A stretch of DNA of 64,000 bases from Pseudomonas sp. GD04091 (GTDB lineage Bacteria; Pseudomonadota; Gammaproteobacteria; Pseudomonadales; Pseudomonadaceae). The notes beneath the pieces are model-generated. The model was not told the DNA's origin. It did no database searches and saw only the letters and a list, made by a program, of their open reading frames with translations. The stretch spans positions 56,551 to 120,550 of the forward strand of contig NZ_JAOEBG010000020.1 in NCBI RefSeq assembly GCF_029836165.1, written 5' to 3'. Each line of letters starts with the position of its first letter. Position 1 is the first letter of the stretch. The position numbers were made by a program, and so were the translations under genes. Below, one piece after another: positions 48,696 to 58,204 of this stretch.

Positions 48696-50633
48696 CTAAA
48701 GCCTGAACCCTCCCATCTGCCGCGCCAGGTCATCAGCCAATCCACGCAACGCCTGGCACTCCTCACGACACCCCTGCACTTCGCTGGCCGTCTGTCGCGC
48801 CAGGTCGGAAATCCCCTGCACCGTCCGGTTGATCTCCTCGGTCACCGCCGACTGCTCCTCGGTCGCCGTGGCCACCTGCTCGTTCATGCCGCTGATGCGC
48901 TCGACCTGATCGGTGATCGCCCCCAGCGAGGCCCCGGTGCGCTGGCTCGATTCGACCCCGCTGCCCGTCGCCTCCCGCCCGGCCTGCATCGAAGCCACCG
49001 CCGTGCCGGCGCCGTGCTTGAGGCGCTGGATCATCTGCTGCACTTCATCGGTGGACACCTGGGTGCGCCGTGCCAGGGTACGCACTTCATCGGCCACCAC
49101 GGCGAAGCCACGGCCCATCTCGCCGGCCCGCGCCGCCTCGATGGCGGCGTTGAGCGCCAGCAGGTTGGTCTGCTCGGAGATACTGCGGATCACCGCCAGC
49201 ACTTCATCGATCGAGGCGACCTCGTCGGCCAGTTGCGTCACCGCCTCGGCGGCGCGGCCGATCTCCCCGGACATGCCTTCGATGTTGTGGATGGAGCGAT
49301 GCACCACCTCCCGCGCCTGCAACGCCTCGTCGCGCGCCGACTGCGAGGCATGCGCGGCGGAGCCGGCGTTGTGGGCGATGTCCTGCACGGTCAGGCCCAT
49401 CTCGTGCACGGCGGTGGCGACCATCTCGGTCATCTCCTGCTGGCGACCGGAGCGTTCGGCGGTGTTGTCCACCACCTGGGTCACCTGCTCCACCGACCGG
49501 TGCAGGCGCTCGGTGGTGCGCAGCACTTCGCCGATCAGGTCGCGCTGGCTGTCCAGGAATCGGTTGAAGCCCCGGGCCAGGTCGCCCAGTTCGTCGTGTC
49601 GCGAATCATCGAGGCGATGGCTGAGGTCGCCCGCGCCACCGCCGATCTGCACCAGAGCCGCCGTGACCTGACGGATAGGCCGTACCAACCCGCGCGCCAG
49701 CAGCACCACCAGCAACAGTGAAAGCAGCGCCACGCCGCCGCCGATCAGGCAGGTCTGCCAGATGGCCTGGCGCGCCTGGGCATAGATTTCGGCCTCCGGC
49801 ACTTCGGCCACCAGGGTCCAGTTCAGGTCACGCAGGGGTAGGCCAAGGGCCAGGTAGTCCTCGCCAGCGCGGCTGAAACGACTGCTGCGCAGCCCCTCGC
49901 CACCGCTCAGCACCGCCTTCGCCGCGGCGGCATCCAACTGCTCGGCGAGCTGGCGCCTGCCGCTGAACTGCTGCTCGGGGTGGACCTGGATAAGGCCATC
50001 GTTGCGGACCAGGAACACCTTGCCGTGCTCGCCGAAACTGAAGTCGTGGATCAGCTTCGACAGCTCGGTCATGCGCAGGCCCATGCCGGCCACGCCGACC
50101 AGCTGGCCATCCTTCTCGACCCGATAGTCGATGAACAGTGCCAACTCACCGGTGGAGCCGTCGATATCGATATTGATGAAGCGCTCGGCGCCACTGTCGA
50201 TGTAGCCGTAGAACCACGAGTCCTTGGGGTTCGCGCGGCTGAGAGTGCGGTCCAGGCCCTTCTCGTTGTAGTAGTGGCCGCTGACGGTCGAGGCGAACAG
50301 GGTGGTGAAGGCGTGGTTGCGCTGCTTTGCCGCGTCCAGATACTCGATGAAGCGCGGCAGCTCGGCCGGGGCTTCACCGGCTGCCAACCAATCACGCAGG
50401 AGGGTGTTGCCGGCAATGTCCGCCGCGGCCACCAGCGGCTGGCCGAGCATGCGTTCGATATCGTTGCGAATGGCCTCGACGCTGGCGGGCAGCGCCGTGT
50501 CGACCAGGTAGCGTTCGGTGAGGCGATTGAGCGCCATCGTGTAGATCGCCACCACCACCAGGATGCTCGCCAGCAGGGCGGCGCCCATGCTTGCGATCAG
50601 TTGCCATTGGATGCTCCGCCGCCAGATACGCAT
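48696..50633 (-). CDS. Methyl-accepting chemotaxis protein with a large dCache-type sensor
   Basis: 645 residues. Segment 1 (about 12-32), a ~270-residue periplasmic double-Cache-like ligand domain, segment 2 (about 280-300), HAMP, and a signalling domain with the invariant hairpin LLALNAAIEAARAGEMGRGF. The dCache type often senses amino acids or quaternary amines; location among betaine genes makes a related ligand plausible but unproved. The ATG at 50633 has a GGGAG site; the 26-codon upstream extension is not needed. No sigma28 motif was seen upstream. Confidence 0.92.
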   Translation of the reverse strand: MRIWRRSIQWQLIASMGAALLASILVVVAIYTMALNRLTERYLVDTALPASVEAIRNDIERMLGQPLVAAADIAGNTLLRDWLAAGEAPAELPRFIEYLDAAKQRNHAFTTLFASTVSGHYYNEKGLDRTLSRANPKDSWFYGYIDSGAERFINIDIDGSTGELALFIDYRVEKDGQLVGVAGMGLRMTELSKLIHDFSFGEHGKVFLVRNDGLIQVHPEQQFSGRRQLAEQLDAAAAKAVLSGGEGLRSSRFSRAGEDYLALGLPLRDLNWTLVAEVPEAEIYAQARQAIWQTCLIGGGVALLSLLLVVLLARGLVRPIRQVTAALVQIGGGAGDLSHRLDDSRHDELGDLARGFNRFLDSQRDLIGEVLRTTERLHRSVEQVTQVVDNTAERSGRQQEMTEMVATAVHEMGLTVQDIAHNAGSAAHASQSARDEALQAREVVHRSIHNIEGMSGEIGRAAEAVTQLADEVASIDEVLAVIRSISEQTNLLALNAAIEAARAGEMGRGFAVVADEVRTLARRTQVSTDEVQQMIQRLKHGAGTAVASMQAGREATGSGVESSQRTGASLGAITDQVERISGMNEQVATATEEQSAVTEEINRTVQGISDLARQTASEVQGCREECQALRGLADDLARQMGGFRL

Positions 50634-50719
50634 GTCCCACTCCCGACAATTATTGTTTTTCGGGATGTATACACTTAAGTATCCAATTGTTCCAGTGATC
50701 CGAGGCAGCACAAAACAAC

Positions 50720-50793
50720 TGTGGGAGCGGGTTTACCCGCGAAGACGATGGTGGCTCCACCGACGTCTTCGCGGGTAAACCCGCTCCCACAGG
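50720..50793. repeat. Paired REP element between zapA and the chemoreceptor
   Basis: CTGTGGGAGCGGGTTTACCCGCGAAGAC and its inverted copy around a 14-base centre. Confidence 0.85.
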
Positions 50794-50808
50794 GGATGCT
50801 TGAGCGCT

Positions 50809-51111
50809 TTACTGGTCGCCGATGGTCCGGCTGAGGGCATCGACGGTGGCGTCGATCTGCGCCTGGGTGCGCTCGAGGGTGCGGTCGTGCTCGCGCTGCA
50901 GTTCGATCTGCTTCGAGCACAGGTTCAGGGCGGCCAGCACCAGCAGCTTGTCGCCGATCAGGGTCGGGTACTGGCGCTTGGTCTCGGCCAGGGCGACATT
51001 GAGCATGCGCACGGCCTGGTTCAGGGTTTCTTCCTGGCCTTCAGGGGCCTTCAGCGAGTAATCGTTGCCCAGGATGGACACGACGTTGACTGGCTGCGCT
51101 TGCAGTCTCAT
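50809..51111 (-). CDS. zapA: Cell division protein ZapA
   Basis: 100-residue FtsZ-ring-associated protein: an N-terminal beta hairpin domain (VNVVSILGNDYSLKAPEG) and a C-terminal coiled coil that mediates tetramers. It overlaps the upstream coiled-coil gene by 4 bases. In many gammaproteobacteria a 6S RNA gene follows zapA; here only a REP pair follows. Confidence 0.9.
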   Translation of the reverse strand: MRLQAQPVNVVSILGNDYSLKAPEGQEETLNQAVRMLNVALAETKRQYPTLIGDKLLVLAALNLCSKQIELQREHDRTLERTQAQIDATVDALSRTIGDQ

Positions 51112-51338
51112 GCGTTCACGACACCTGCGCTGGCGCGCTCCACCAGGGCCTGGATGCGGGCGGCGGTGGCGCCGTGCTTCTCTTCCTGTTCCATCAGCGA
51201 CAACTGCAGGCTGTCGTTCTCTTCCTTGGCCTGGGCCAGTTCCTGGCCGAGGCTGGCGTTCTGCTCGGCCAGTTGCGCGTTCTTGTGCATCAGGTCGTTG
51301 ACCAGTTGCTCGAGTTGATTCAGGGAAGTTTCCAACAT
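51108..51338 (-). CDS. Small coiled-coil protein (TIGR02449 family)
   Basis: 76 residues, almost wholly heptad-patterned coiled coil (LNQLEQLVNDLMHKNAQL). This conserved family accompanies zapA in pseudomonads and resembles ZapB in style. The ATG at 51338 starts the coiled coil; upstream codons in the frame are non-coding in character. Role in division is inferred from its neighbour. Confidence 0.85.
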   Translation of the reverse strand: MLETSLNQLEQLVNDLMHKNAQLAEQNASLGQELAQAKEENDSLQLSLMEQEEKHGATAARIQALVERASAGVVNA

Positions 51339-51526
51339 GCGTCTATCTCGGGTTGTTGCAAAGGGCGCACACGATAAGGAAAAACCTGCGCCCCCGCCAT
51401 TAAATATCGGATTCAAAAGGTTTTTGCCTGGATCAGGTTGACCGGAGATCGCCCTCCTTGTTCCGACCTGGATCAACCGCTGGTCAGGAAATTAGTTAGC
51501 TGCCTCACAATTTCATCGTTTCGCCC

Positions 51527-51552
51527 TCAAGACTGCGCGGTCACGACCGATA
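51527..51552 (+). promoter_or_regulatory. Sigma28 (FliA) promoter for the chemoreceptor
   Basis: TCAAG, 13 bases, GACCGATA closely matches the Pseudomonas FliA consensus (TCAAG-N13-GCCGATA). It lies 64 bases before the chemoreceptor ATG and would tie that gene to the flagellar/chemotaxis regulon. Confidence 0.75.
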
Positions 51553-51615
51553 GGCAGGCAGATCTAATTCCGTCGCAGGGATCGCGGCATTTCTTCTGCC
51601 TTGAGAATCGCCACC

Positions 51616-53241
51616 ATGTCCTTACGCAATATGAATATCGCGCCCCGCGCGCTGCTCGGGTTCGCCGTGATCGGCCTGCTGATGCTCGGCCTTGGCGTCT
51701 TCTCGCTGATCCAGATGGGCAACATCCGCCAGGCCGGTGTGACCATCGAAGAGATCAGCGTGCCCAGCATCAAGACCCTCGACGAACTGACCGCGCTCAA
51801 CCTGCGCCTGCGTACCCTCTCCTACCGCCTGCTGCTCAACCGCGAACCGGCTACCCAGCAGGAGACCCTGCGCTTGCTGGATGAGCGCAACGCGCAGATC
51901 GACAAGGCCCGCCGCATCTACGAGCCACTGGTCACCGCCACCGACGAGAAAGCCGCCTTCGATCAGTACGGCGCGCTGCTCAACCAGTACCGCCAGCTCG
52001 AAGCGCGCATGCGCAGCCTGAGCCAGACCGGTGACCTGGATGCGCTGCGCGACCTGCTCAACCGCGATCTGCTGGCCAACTCCGAGCAGATCAACAAGGT
52101 CATGGACACCCTTGTGCGCATCAACACCGACCAGACCAGCGCCACCAACGCCCAGGCCGCCAACCAGTACAGCAGCGCCTTCACCCTGGTGATCGGCCTG
52201 CTGATCGCGGCGACCGTCCTGACCTTGCTGTTCGCCTTCCTGCTGACCCGCAGCATCGTCAAGCCCATCGACGAAGCCCTGCAGGCCGCCGAGCAGATCG
52301 CCGAAGGCGACCTGACCCACAGCATCCGCCCCGAAGGCAGCGACGAGGCCGCGCGCCTGCTGCAGGCCATGGCCAAGATGCAGGACAAGCTGCGCGACAC
52401 CCTGCAGTTGATCGCCGGCTCCGCCACCCAGCTGGCCTCGGCCGCCGAAGAACTGAACAGCGTCACCGATGAAAGCGCCCGTGGCCTGCAGCAGCAGAAC
52501 AACGAGATCGAGCAGGCCGCCACTGCCGTCACCGAGATGACCAGCGCAGTCGAGGAAGTGGCGCGCAACGCGGTAAGCACTTCGGAGGCCTCCAGCGAAG
52601 CCAGCCGTTCGGCCGGCGACGGCCGGGACCTGGTGATGGAGACCGTGGGCGCCATCGAACGCATGAGCGGCGATGTGCAGGCCACCGCCAAGCTGATCAC
52701 CCACCTGGCGGAGCAGTCCCGCGATATCGGCAAGGTGCTCGACGTGATCCGCGGCCTGGCCGACCAGACCAACCTGCTGGCGCTCAACGCCGCCATCGAG
52801 GCGGCCCGTGCCGGTGAAGCGGGCCGTGGTTTCGCCGTGGTCGCCGACGAAGTGCGCGCCCTGGCCCATCGTACCCAGCAGTCCACCAGCGAGATCGAGC
52901 GGATGATCGGCAGCATCCAGGGCGGCACAGAGCAGGCCGTGGACTCGATGCGCACCAGCACCGAGCGCGCCGAGTCGACCCTGAACATCGCCCGTGGCGC
53001 GGGCCTGGCGCTGGACACCATCGCCGGCGCGGTGGCACAGATCAACGAGCGCAACCTGGTGATCGCCAGCGCCGCCGAGGAGCAGGCCCAGGTTGCCCGC
53101 GAGGTGGACCGCAACCTGGTGAACATCAACGACCTGTCGGTGCAGAGTGCCACCGGGGCGCATCAGACCAGCGCGGCAAGCGCCGAGCTGTCGCGCCTGG
53201 CGGTGGACCTCAACGGGCTGGTGGCGCGTTTCCGTACCTGA
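51616..53241 (+). CDS. Methyl-accepting chemotaxis protein with a four-helix-bundle sensor
   Basis: 541 residues. Segment 1 (about 10-30), a ~160-residue helical periplasmic domain (4HB_MCP-like), segment 2 (about 190-212), HAMP, and the signalling hairpin LLALNAAIEAARAGEAGRGF. A different sensor class from the receptor at 48696. No CheR-docking pentapeptide is seen at the C-terminus (ends ARFRT). Ligand unknown. Confidence 0.92.
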   Translation: MSLRNMNIAPRALLGFAVIGLLMLGLGVFSLIQMGNIRQAGVTIEEISVPSIKTLDELTALNLRLRTLSYRLLLNREPATQQETLRLLDERNAQIDKARRIYEPLVTATDEKAAFDQYGALLNQYRQLEARMRSLSQTGDLDALRDLLNRDLLANSEQINKVMDTLVRINTDQTSATNAQAANQYSSAFTLVIGLLIAATVLTLLFAFLLTRSIVKPIDEALQAAEQIAEGDLTHSIRPEGSDEAARLLQAMAKMQDKLRDTLQLIAGSATQLASAAEELNSVTDESARGLQQQNNEIEQAATAVTEMTSAVEEVARNAVSTSEASSEASRSAGDGRDLVMETVGAIERMSGDVQATAKLITHLAEQSRDIGKVLDVIRGLADQTNLLALNAAIEAARAGEAGRGFAVVADEVRALAHRTQQSTSEIERMIGSIQGGTEQAVDSMRTSTERAESTLNIARGAGLALDTIAGAVAQINERNLVIASAAEEQAQVAREVDRNLVNINDLSVQSATGAHQTSAASAELSRLAVDLNGLVARFRT

Positions 53242-53246
53242 AAGCA

Positions 53247-53311
53247 GTCGCGGGCAAGCCCGCTCCCACAGGTCATGCGCTGTACCTGTGGGAGCGGGCT
53301 TGCCCGCGAAG
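53247..53311. repeat. Paired REP element between the chemoreceptor and gbcB
   Basis: GTCGCGGGCAAGCCCGCTCC and its inverted copy around a ~14-base centre, between convergent gene ends. Confidence 0.85.
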
Positions 53312-53331
53312 AAGTCAGACTGGCCGCCGGA

Positions 53332-54432
53332 TCAGTACTCGATCCGCACATCTCCCTTCGGCACGCTGCAGCACGACAGGATGTAGCCCTCGGCCTCGTC
53401 TTCCTCGGTAATCCCGCCGTTGTGCTCCATTTCCACCTCGCCACCGAGCTTGAGCACCTTGCAGGTGCCGCAGATGCCCATGCCGCAGGCCTTGGGAATC
53501 ATCAGCCCGACCTTGGCCGCCGCCGCGTGCACGGTCTCGCCCGGGGCCACGCGGATGCTCTTGTCGCTGCCGACGAACTCCACCAGGTTGAGGTCGGCCA
53601 CATCCACTTCCGGCGCATCGGCCGCCGCTTCGGCATGCTCGACCGCGTCGGCCTTGGCCTCCGGCGGCGTCGCGCCGAACGACTCCTCGTGGTAGTTGCG
53701 CATGTCGAAGCCGACGGCCTCGAGCATGCGCTTGACCGCGTTCATGTACGGCGTCGGACCGCAGCAGAAGATGATGCGTTCCAGGTAGTCCGGGGCGATC
53801 AGTTCCATCAGGCGCTGGTTCAGGTAGCCGCGATAACCGGCCCACGGCTCGCCCAGGCCATGCTTCTCGCAGACGATATGCAGGCTGAAGTTGGGGATGC
53901 GCGAGGCCATCTGTTCCAGTTCGCGGTGGAAGATGATGTCCTTCGGCGAGCGGGCGCTGTGCACGAACACCATGTCGACGTTGGCGTTGGTGTCGTAGAA
54001 CCAGCGGGCCATGGACATCACCGGGGTGATGCCGACGCCGCCCGAGAGGTAGAGCGTCTTCGGCGCCGGGAAGTCGATGGCGTTGAACAGCCCCACCGGC
54101 CCGTGCACCGGCAGCTCGGCGCCTTCGTGCATGGTGTCGTGGAGGAAGTTGGACACCAGCCCGCCCGGCACGCGCTTGACGGTGATCGAGAAGCTGTAGG
54201 GCACCGACGGCGAGCTGGAGATGGTGTACGAACGCATCACCGGCTTGCCCTCGATTTCCAGTTCGAGGGTGACGAACTGCCCGGGCTTGAAGAAGAACAT
54301 GATCGGCTGGTCGGCCATGAAGCAGAAGGTGCGCACGTCCCAGGTCTCCTGGATGACCTTGACGCAGCGCACGATGTGGCGGCCATTGGCCCAGGTCTGG
54401 GTGGTGACCGGATTGAGGAAGGTATCGGACAT
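53332..54432 (-). CDS. gbcB: Glycine betaine demethylase reductase subunit GbcB
   Basis: 366-residue electron-transfer partner of GbcA. A ferredoxin-NADP reductase part (about 15-265) has the flavin motif MRSYTISSSPS and the NAD(P) site GGVGITPVMSM. A C-terminal plant-type 2Fe-2S ferredoxin domain has Cys ligands in CGMGICGTCK and a later Cys in LSCCS. Divergent from gbcA. An acidic Ala/Glu linker joins the domains. Confidence 0.94.
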   Translation of the reverse strand: MSDTFLNPVTTQTWANGRHIVRCVKVIQETWDVRTFCFMADQPIMFFFKPGQFVTLELEIEGKPVMRSYTISSSPSVPYSFSITVKRVPGGLVSNFLHDTMHEGAELPVHGPVGLFNAIDFPAPKTLYLSGGVGITPVMSMARWFYDTNANVDMVFVHSARSPKDIIFHRELEQMASRIPNFSLHIVCEKHGLGEPWAGYRGYLNQRLMELIAPDYLERIIFCCGPTPYMNAVKRMLEAVGFDMRNYHEESFGATPPEAKADAVEHAEAAADAPEVDVADLNLVEFVGSDKSIRVAPGETVHAAAAKVGLMIPKACGMGICGTCKVLKLGGEVEMEHNGGITEEDEAEGYILSCCSVPKGDVRIEY

Positions 54433-54727
54433 GTTCATCTCCAGCAGCCGACTGTCGGCCTTTCTTATGGCTCCGATAATGCGCAAGCCCGTGGCTGTGT
54501 ACATTCCCATCCGCGACATCGGCGTGCTTATCGCGACCAGCCCCGCGCTACAGGGGTTGGCGCGTCGGAATTCGATTCGGCCATGTCGCCCATGGACATG
54601 GTCATTTCCCGGCCCGGACGCACACTCCCGGCAAAACAACACGCTGTTTATCCACCAGCAGCCTTGCGGCACAAAAACAACGATTAGCCACCTTTTGCCG
54701 GCCGCACGCGGCCCCGAGGACCACACG
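54433..54727. promoter_or_regulatory. Divergent gbcB-gbcA regulatory region
   Basis: 295 bases with no gene. In pseudomonads the AraC-type regulator GbdR activates this pair with glycine betaine or dimethylglycine, so its sites should be here. Two related stretches, TTGGCGCGTCGGAATTCG (54557-54574) and ATGTCGCCCATGGACATGG (54582-54600), are the best visual candidates; the assignment is tentative. Confidence 0.4.
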
Positions 54728-56020
54728 ATGGACGTCACCGCAACCCTGAGCCTGGGCGATCCACTGGAACCTGCGCGCAAGGCCACCGCCGAGATGCTGC
54801 AGACCCGCGAGCGCACCTTCTCGCTGCCGCAACCGTTCTACAGCGAAGAACGCCTGTTCCAGATCGACATGCAGGAGATCTTCCACAAGGAATGGCTGAT
54901 CGCCGGCCTGGTCTGCGAGATCCCGGCCAAGGGCAACTACCTCACCCTGCAGATCGGCAAGAACCCGATCATCGTGGTGCGGGGCGCCGAAGGTAAGGTG
55001 CACGCCTTCCACAACGTCTGCCGCCACCGCGGCTCGCGCCTGTGCGTCAGCGAAAAGGGCAAGGTGGCCAAGCTGGTCTGCCCGTACCACCAGTGGACCT
55101 ACGAGCTCGACGGCCGCCTGCTGTTCGCCGGCACCGAGATGGGCGCCGACTTCGACATGAACCAGTACGGCCTCAAGCCTGTGAACGTGAAGGTCGCCGG
55201 TGGCTACATCTTCATCAGCCTGGCGCAGAACCCGCCGGCCATCGACGAGTTCCTGGCGACCCTCGACCACTATATGGAACCGTACGACATGGAGAACACC
55301 AAGGTGGCGGTGCAGACCACCTTGATGGAAAAGGCCAACTGGAAGCTGGTACTGGAGAACAACCGCGAGTGCTACCACTGCAACGGTTCGCACCCCGAGT
55401 TGCTCAAGACCCTGCTGGAATGGGACGACACCGAAGACCCCCGCGCCAGCCAGGAATTCAAGGACCACGTCGCCGCCTCCGCCGCCGCCTGGGAAGCCGA
55501 GAAGATCCCGTACCTGCACAAGAGCCACGGCCTGCGTAACCGCATCGTGCGCATGCCGCTGCTCAAGGGCACCGTGTCGATGACCATGGACGGCAAGGTG
55601 GCGTGCAAGAAGCTGATGGGCCGTATCAAGAACCCGGACCTGGGCTCGATGCGCATCCTGCATCTGCCGCACTCGTGGAACCACTGCATGGGCGACCACA
55701 TGATCGTGTTCACCGTGTGGCCGATCAGCGCGCAGGAGACCATGGTCACCACCAAGTGGCTGGTGCACAAGGATGCGGTGGAAGGGGTCGACTACAACCC
55801 CGAGGACATGCGCAAGGTGTGGGATGCCACCAATGACCAGGACCGGCGGTTGGCAGAGGAGAACCAACGGGGGATCAATTCGACGGCGTATCAGCCGGGG
55901 CCGTATTCGAAAACTTATGAGTTTGGCGTGGTTAATTTTATCGACTGGTACAGTCAGCGGATCTTGAACAATCTGGGAGCTGAGCCCGCACCGTACCTGA
56001 AGGAAGTCAAGGCACAATGA
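54728..56020 (+). CDS. gbcA: Glycine betaine demethylase oxygenase subunit GbcA
   Basis: 430-residue Rieske non-haem iron oxygenase that demethylates glycine betaine to dimethylglycine and formaldehyde. The Rieske cluster ligands are in CRHRGSRLC and CPYHQW (about residues 98-123). The mononuclear iron site includes the NNRECYHCNGSHPE region. The ATG at 54728 gives the family length; the long upstream frame covers the promoter and is rejected. Confidence 0.95.
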   Translation: MDVTATLSLGDPLEPARKATAEMLQTRERTFSLPQPFYSEERLFQIDMQEIFHKEWLIAGLVCEIPAKGNYLTLQIGKNPIIVVRGAEGKVHAFHNVCRHRGSRLCVSEKGKVAKLVCPYHQWTYELDGRLLFAGTEMGADFDMNQYGLKPVNVKVAGGYIFISLAQNPPAIDEFLATLDHYMEPYDMENTKVAVQTTLMEKANWKLVLENNRECYHCNGSHPELLKTLLEWDDTEDPRASQEFKDHVAASAAAWEAEKIPYLHKSHGLRNRIVRMPLLKGTVSMTMDGKVACKKLMGRIKNPDLGSMRILHLPHSWNHCMGDHMIVFTVWPISAQETMVTTKWLVHKDAVEGVDYNPEDMRKVWDATNDQDRRLAEENQRGINSTAYQPGPYSKTYEFGVVNFIDWYSQRILNNLGAEPAPYLKEVKAQ

Positions 56021-56025
56021 TTCAA

Positions 56026-56051
56026 CCCGCCCCCGCGAAATCGGGGGCGGG
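56026..56051 (+). terminator. Hairpin after gbcA
   Basis: Perfect 10-bp stem CCCGCCCCCG/CGGGGGCGGG with a 6-base loop, 6 bases after the gbcA stop. No T-run follows; probable transcription end. Base composition changes to AT-rich just beyond it. Confidence 0.65.
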
Positions 56052-56304
56052 CCCATTGAGCATTGAAATGCATTTCACCAACACCCAACACAAACTACAT
56101 TTCGCCACATATACCGCATACAAATTAAATATTCCAAACAACGCTAAACTTCCTCCCTCAATACATCTGCCCACTTCATTAAGCCCCCGAGCTCCAGCTT
56201 CTCCGCCGCGATCGCGACTGTTAAAAAACTCGCGTTCTCGCTACTCTGATCTGACAGCCTACTCTCTCGAGTATTTGCTTGGTTTATAGGGCTTAAAACC
56301 AACC
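56052..56304. other. AT-rich gap with no confident gene
   Basis: About 250 bases of low GC, very unlike the neighbouring genes. A 70-codon minus frame (56144-56356) ends with plausible helical sequence (AAEKLELGGLMKWADV). It could be the frameshifted tail of the broken RHS gene upstream, but this is weak. Confidence 0.4.
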
Positions 56305-56937
56305 CTAGACCGCCGTGAGATATGTGCCCAGAGGAGTGGAGACTGCAACTTTCCAAACCACTCGAATGGCTCCAAACAGCACTGCCATTGAGGCTTGAGC
56401 TCGGCGAAACAGTTCTCTACCGTGCGTGCATAGTGAAATGCCAACATCCAAAGTACCTAATGCAACCCCGGACACCATGGCATAGTTACCCGCCATTTGA
56501 AATCCTTCACCTTGCTGCACGTTCTCGAACGTCTCTATCATTCGCCCTCCAACATAACTCGTAGCGCCACCTATGGCTAGTTAAAGAGAAGCAATGGACT
56601 TTCTTGTGAATGATTGATTAAAGACCTTACTCACAACTACAGCCACTATTCCAACCAAGAGCATCACTCCATTAAGGAGATCGCAAGTAGAAGCCAAGTG
56701 GCTATAGTTTCCGCTCCGGTCGTGTCGATTGATCGGATCTCCGTTGCAATAATCGTAACTGTTAATCCCGCCCCTTACGAACGGGCTTAATCGATCGGAC
56801 GAAAGAAAGCGCATCAACGCCGGGCTGTATGCTCGATATCCGTTGCCCAGTAGATAATTACCCTGTTGTCGCTCGTGTAGCTGGCCAGTGAAGCCGATTT
56901 TGGTGAAACCGGGAGGCCCAGGCCGGTAGCCATAGGT
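56305..56937 (-). pseudogene. Broken orphan RHS-core protein
   Basis: Reading from 56937 down, the frame encodes YGYRPG, GFTKIGFTGQL, LLGNGYRAYSP and LSPFVRGGINSYDY, the conserved RHS-associated core. It then runs into a hydrophobic C-terminal region. A TAA at 56581-56583 interrupts the frame, which is open again in the same frame to 56305 (GGATSYVGG…, another hydrophobic stretch). The N-terminus is missing, replaced by IS sequence at about 56938. So there are two lesions: IS-associated 5' loss and an in-frame stop. Low GC and orientation match the two RHS genes next to it. Confidence 0.7.
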
Positions 56938-57025
56938 TCTGTATAAAAACCTTTAAAACCTCACCGGAGCCTCTGGAAGCCTGATTTTCCGTTGAGTTCT
57001 CGCTTTTTAGGCGAAGGATTCTGCC

Positions 57026-57184
57026 ATGTCCAAGCGATACGAACTTTCCGATGAAAAATGGAAAATAGTCGCAGATCTCTTCACCGCACATCGACGTACA
57101 GGACGCCCAAGAGTCGACGATCGCTCGATGCTCAATGGCGTGTTGTTGGTGCTGTGCACCGGTGCAACCTGGCGGGACATCCCT
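57026..57184 (+). pseudogene. IS5-family transposase N-terminal remnant
   Basis: About 53 codons (MSKRYELSDEKWKIV…, GRPRVDDRSMLNGVL, TGATWRDIP) match the N-terminal DUF4096-type part of IS5-group transposases, which are normally ~250-350 aa. After WRDIP the similarity stops and the frame runs antisense through the RHS gene. The element's left flank probably starts near 56938; no right end was seen, so it is a dead fragment. Confidence 0.75.
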
Positions 57185-57205
57185 AAATTTATACAAATAA
57201 AAGAC

Positions 57206-58054
57206 TCAGTCTCTGCCATCTCTCACGATGGCCATTTCTTGACTCGATTGTCCAGTTCCATGGTTGCCGCGCGACATTGACGAGCGACCCTGTTCTAAGG
57301 GAGCAGGGGGATGCAGGATTAACTGCTGGTTAACCTCCCCTTGACGCGTATTATTTTTGTCTCTCCCATTACCATAGTGTTTCCTAAACATTTCAACAGC
57401 TGATATTCCTAGCAGCATACCTTCGCCCACGAGGGCCATCGTGGCACCGCCCATATAGGCTACGGCCAGACCGAAGTCATTGGGACTATTATCTACTCCG
57501 GAATACTTTGGATCCATATCTCCGGTCTGGTTAGAAAACTTGATAAAACTTGCCGTACCAGCAATCACTCCCCCCGCCGATTTCAATCCTTGGCCTGCGA
57601 TCTCGACAACTGCATAGGGCTTATTATCAAGATAGCTTTTTGCCATCTTCATCCCATTATGAACAAACGATACCCCGGAATTCGCAAGTGAAATACTTGA
57701 GCCAGCTAACCACATCATCGGATTGGCTGCTAGCCCATCTGGATCAGTAAAGTTCATCGGATCATTCTGGACATACGCATAAGAGTTTATACCTCCACGT
57801 TCGAACGGACTGAGGTGATCTGGCGAGTGAAAGCGCTTTAATTTTGGGTTATAAATGCGATGACCGTTCCCCAACATGTACCAACCAAAATTTTTCTCGC
57901 GCAGCTGCCCAGTATATCCAACCGTCCTTGGCGACACAGAAGGCTCAGTGTAACCGTAAGGGGTGTATTGAATTGACCGTTGTTCGCGGTCGACTCTCGA
58001 AGCAAGCACGCTAGACTGTCGGTCTGACAGGAAAATCGTTAATGAACTAGACAT
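57206..58054 (-). CDS. Orphan RHS-core protein with hydrophobic/Gly-rich C-terminus
   Basis: 282 residues. N-terminal part: short leader, then YTPYGYTEPS, YMLGNGHRIYNP, FHSPDHLSPFERGGINSYAY and DPDG, the RHS-associated core that normally ends a long RHS/TccC protein. The C-terminal ~150 residues are unique and contain hydrophobic Gly/Ala stretches (SAGGVIAGTASF, GGATMALVGEGMLLG). Such short RHS-core proteins occur in P. putida-group genomes as variable-tip proteins; toxicity is suspected for the family but not shown here. No signal peptide and no obvious immunity gene. Low GC suggests transfer. Confidence 0.72.
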   Translation of the reverse strand: MSSSLTIFLSDRQSSVLASRVDREQRSIQYTPYGYTEPSVSPRTVGYTGQLREKNFGWYMLGNGHRIYNPKLKRFHSPDHLSPFERGGINSYAYVQNDPMNFTDPDGLAANPMMWLAGSSISLANSGVSFVHNGMKMAKSYLDNKPYAVVEIAGQGLKSAGGVIAGTASFIKFSNQTGDMDPKYSGVDNSPNDFGLAVAYMGGATMALVGEGMLLGISAVEMFRKHYGNGRDKNNTRQGEVNQQLILHPPAPLEQGRSSMSRGNHGTGQSSQEMAIVRDGRD

Positions 58055-58204
58055 AGTAGCCTCCACAGGCATGATTACTCGTGAATTAGCCGCTACCACC
58101 AAACCCCATTACTTAAATAGTAACTGCAGGGTCAAAATTTTACGACGCACTATAAACTCGGGTATTCGCGCTCAGCACATTAGGCGATGAACTATAGGAA
58201 TCAT

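Noticed and set aside
56259..56564. Small plus- and minus-strand frames in the AT-rich patch
   Set aside because: Overlap the broken RHS gene in other frames, with no ribosome sites or recognisable motifs.
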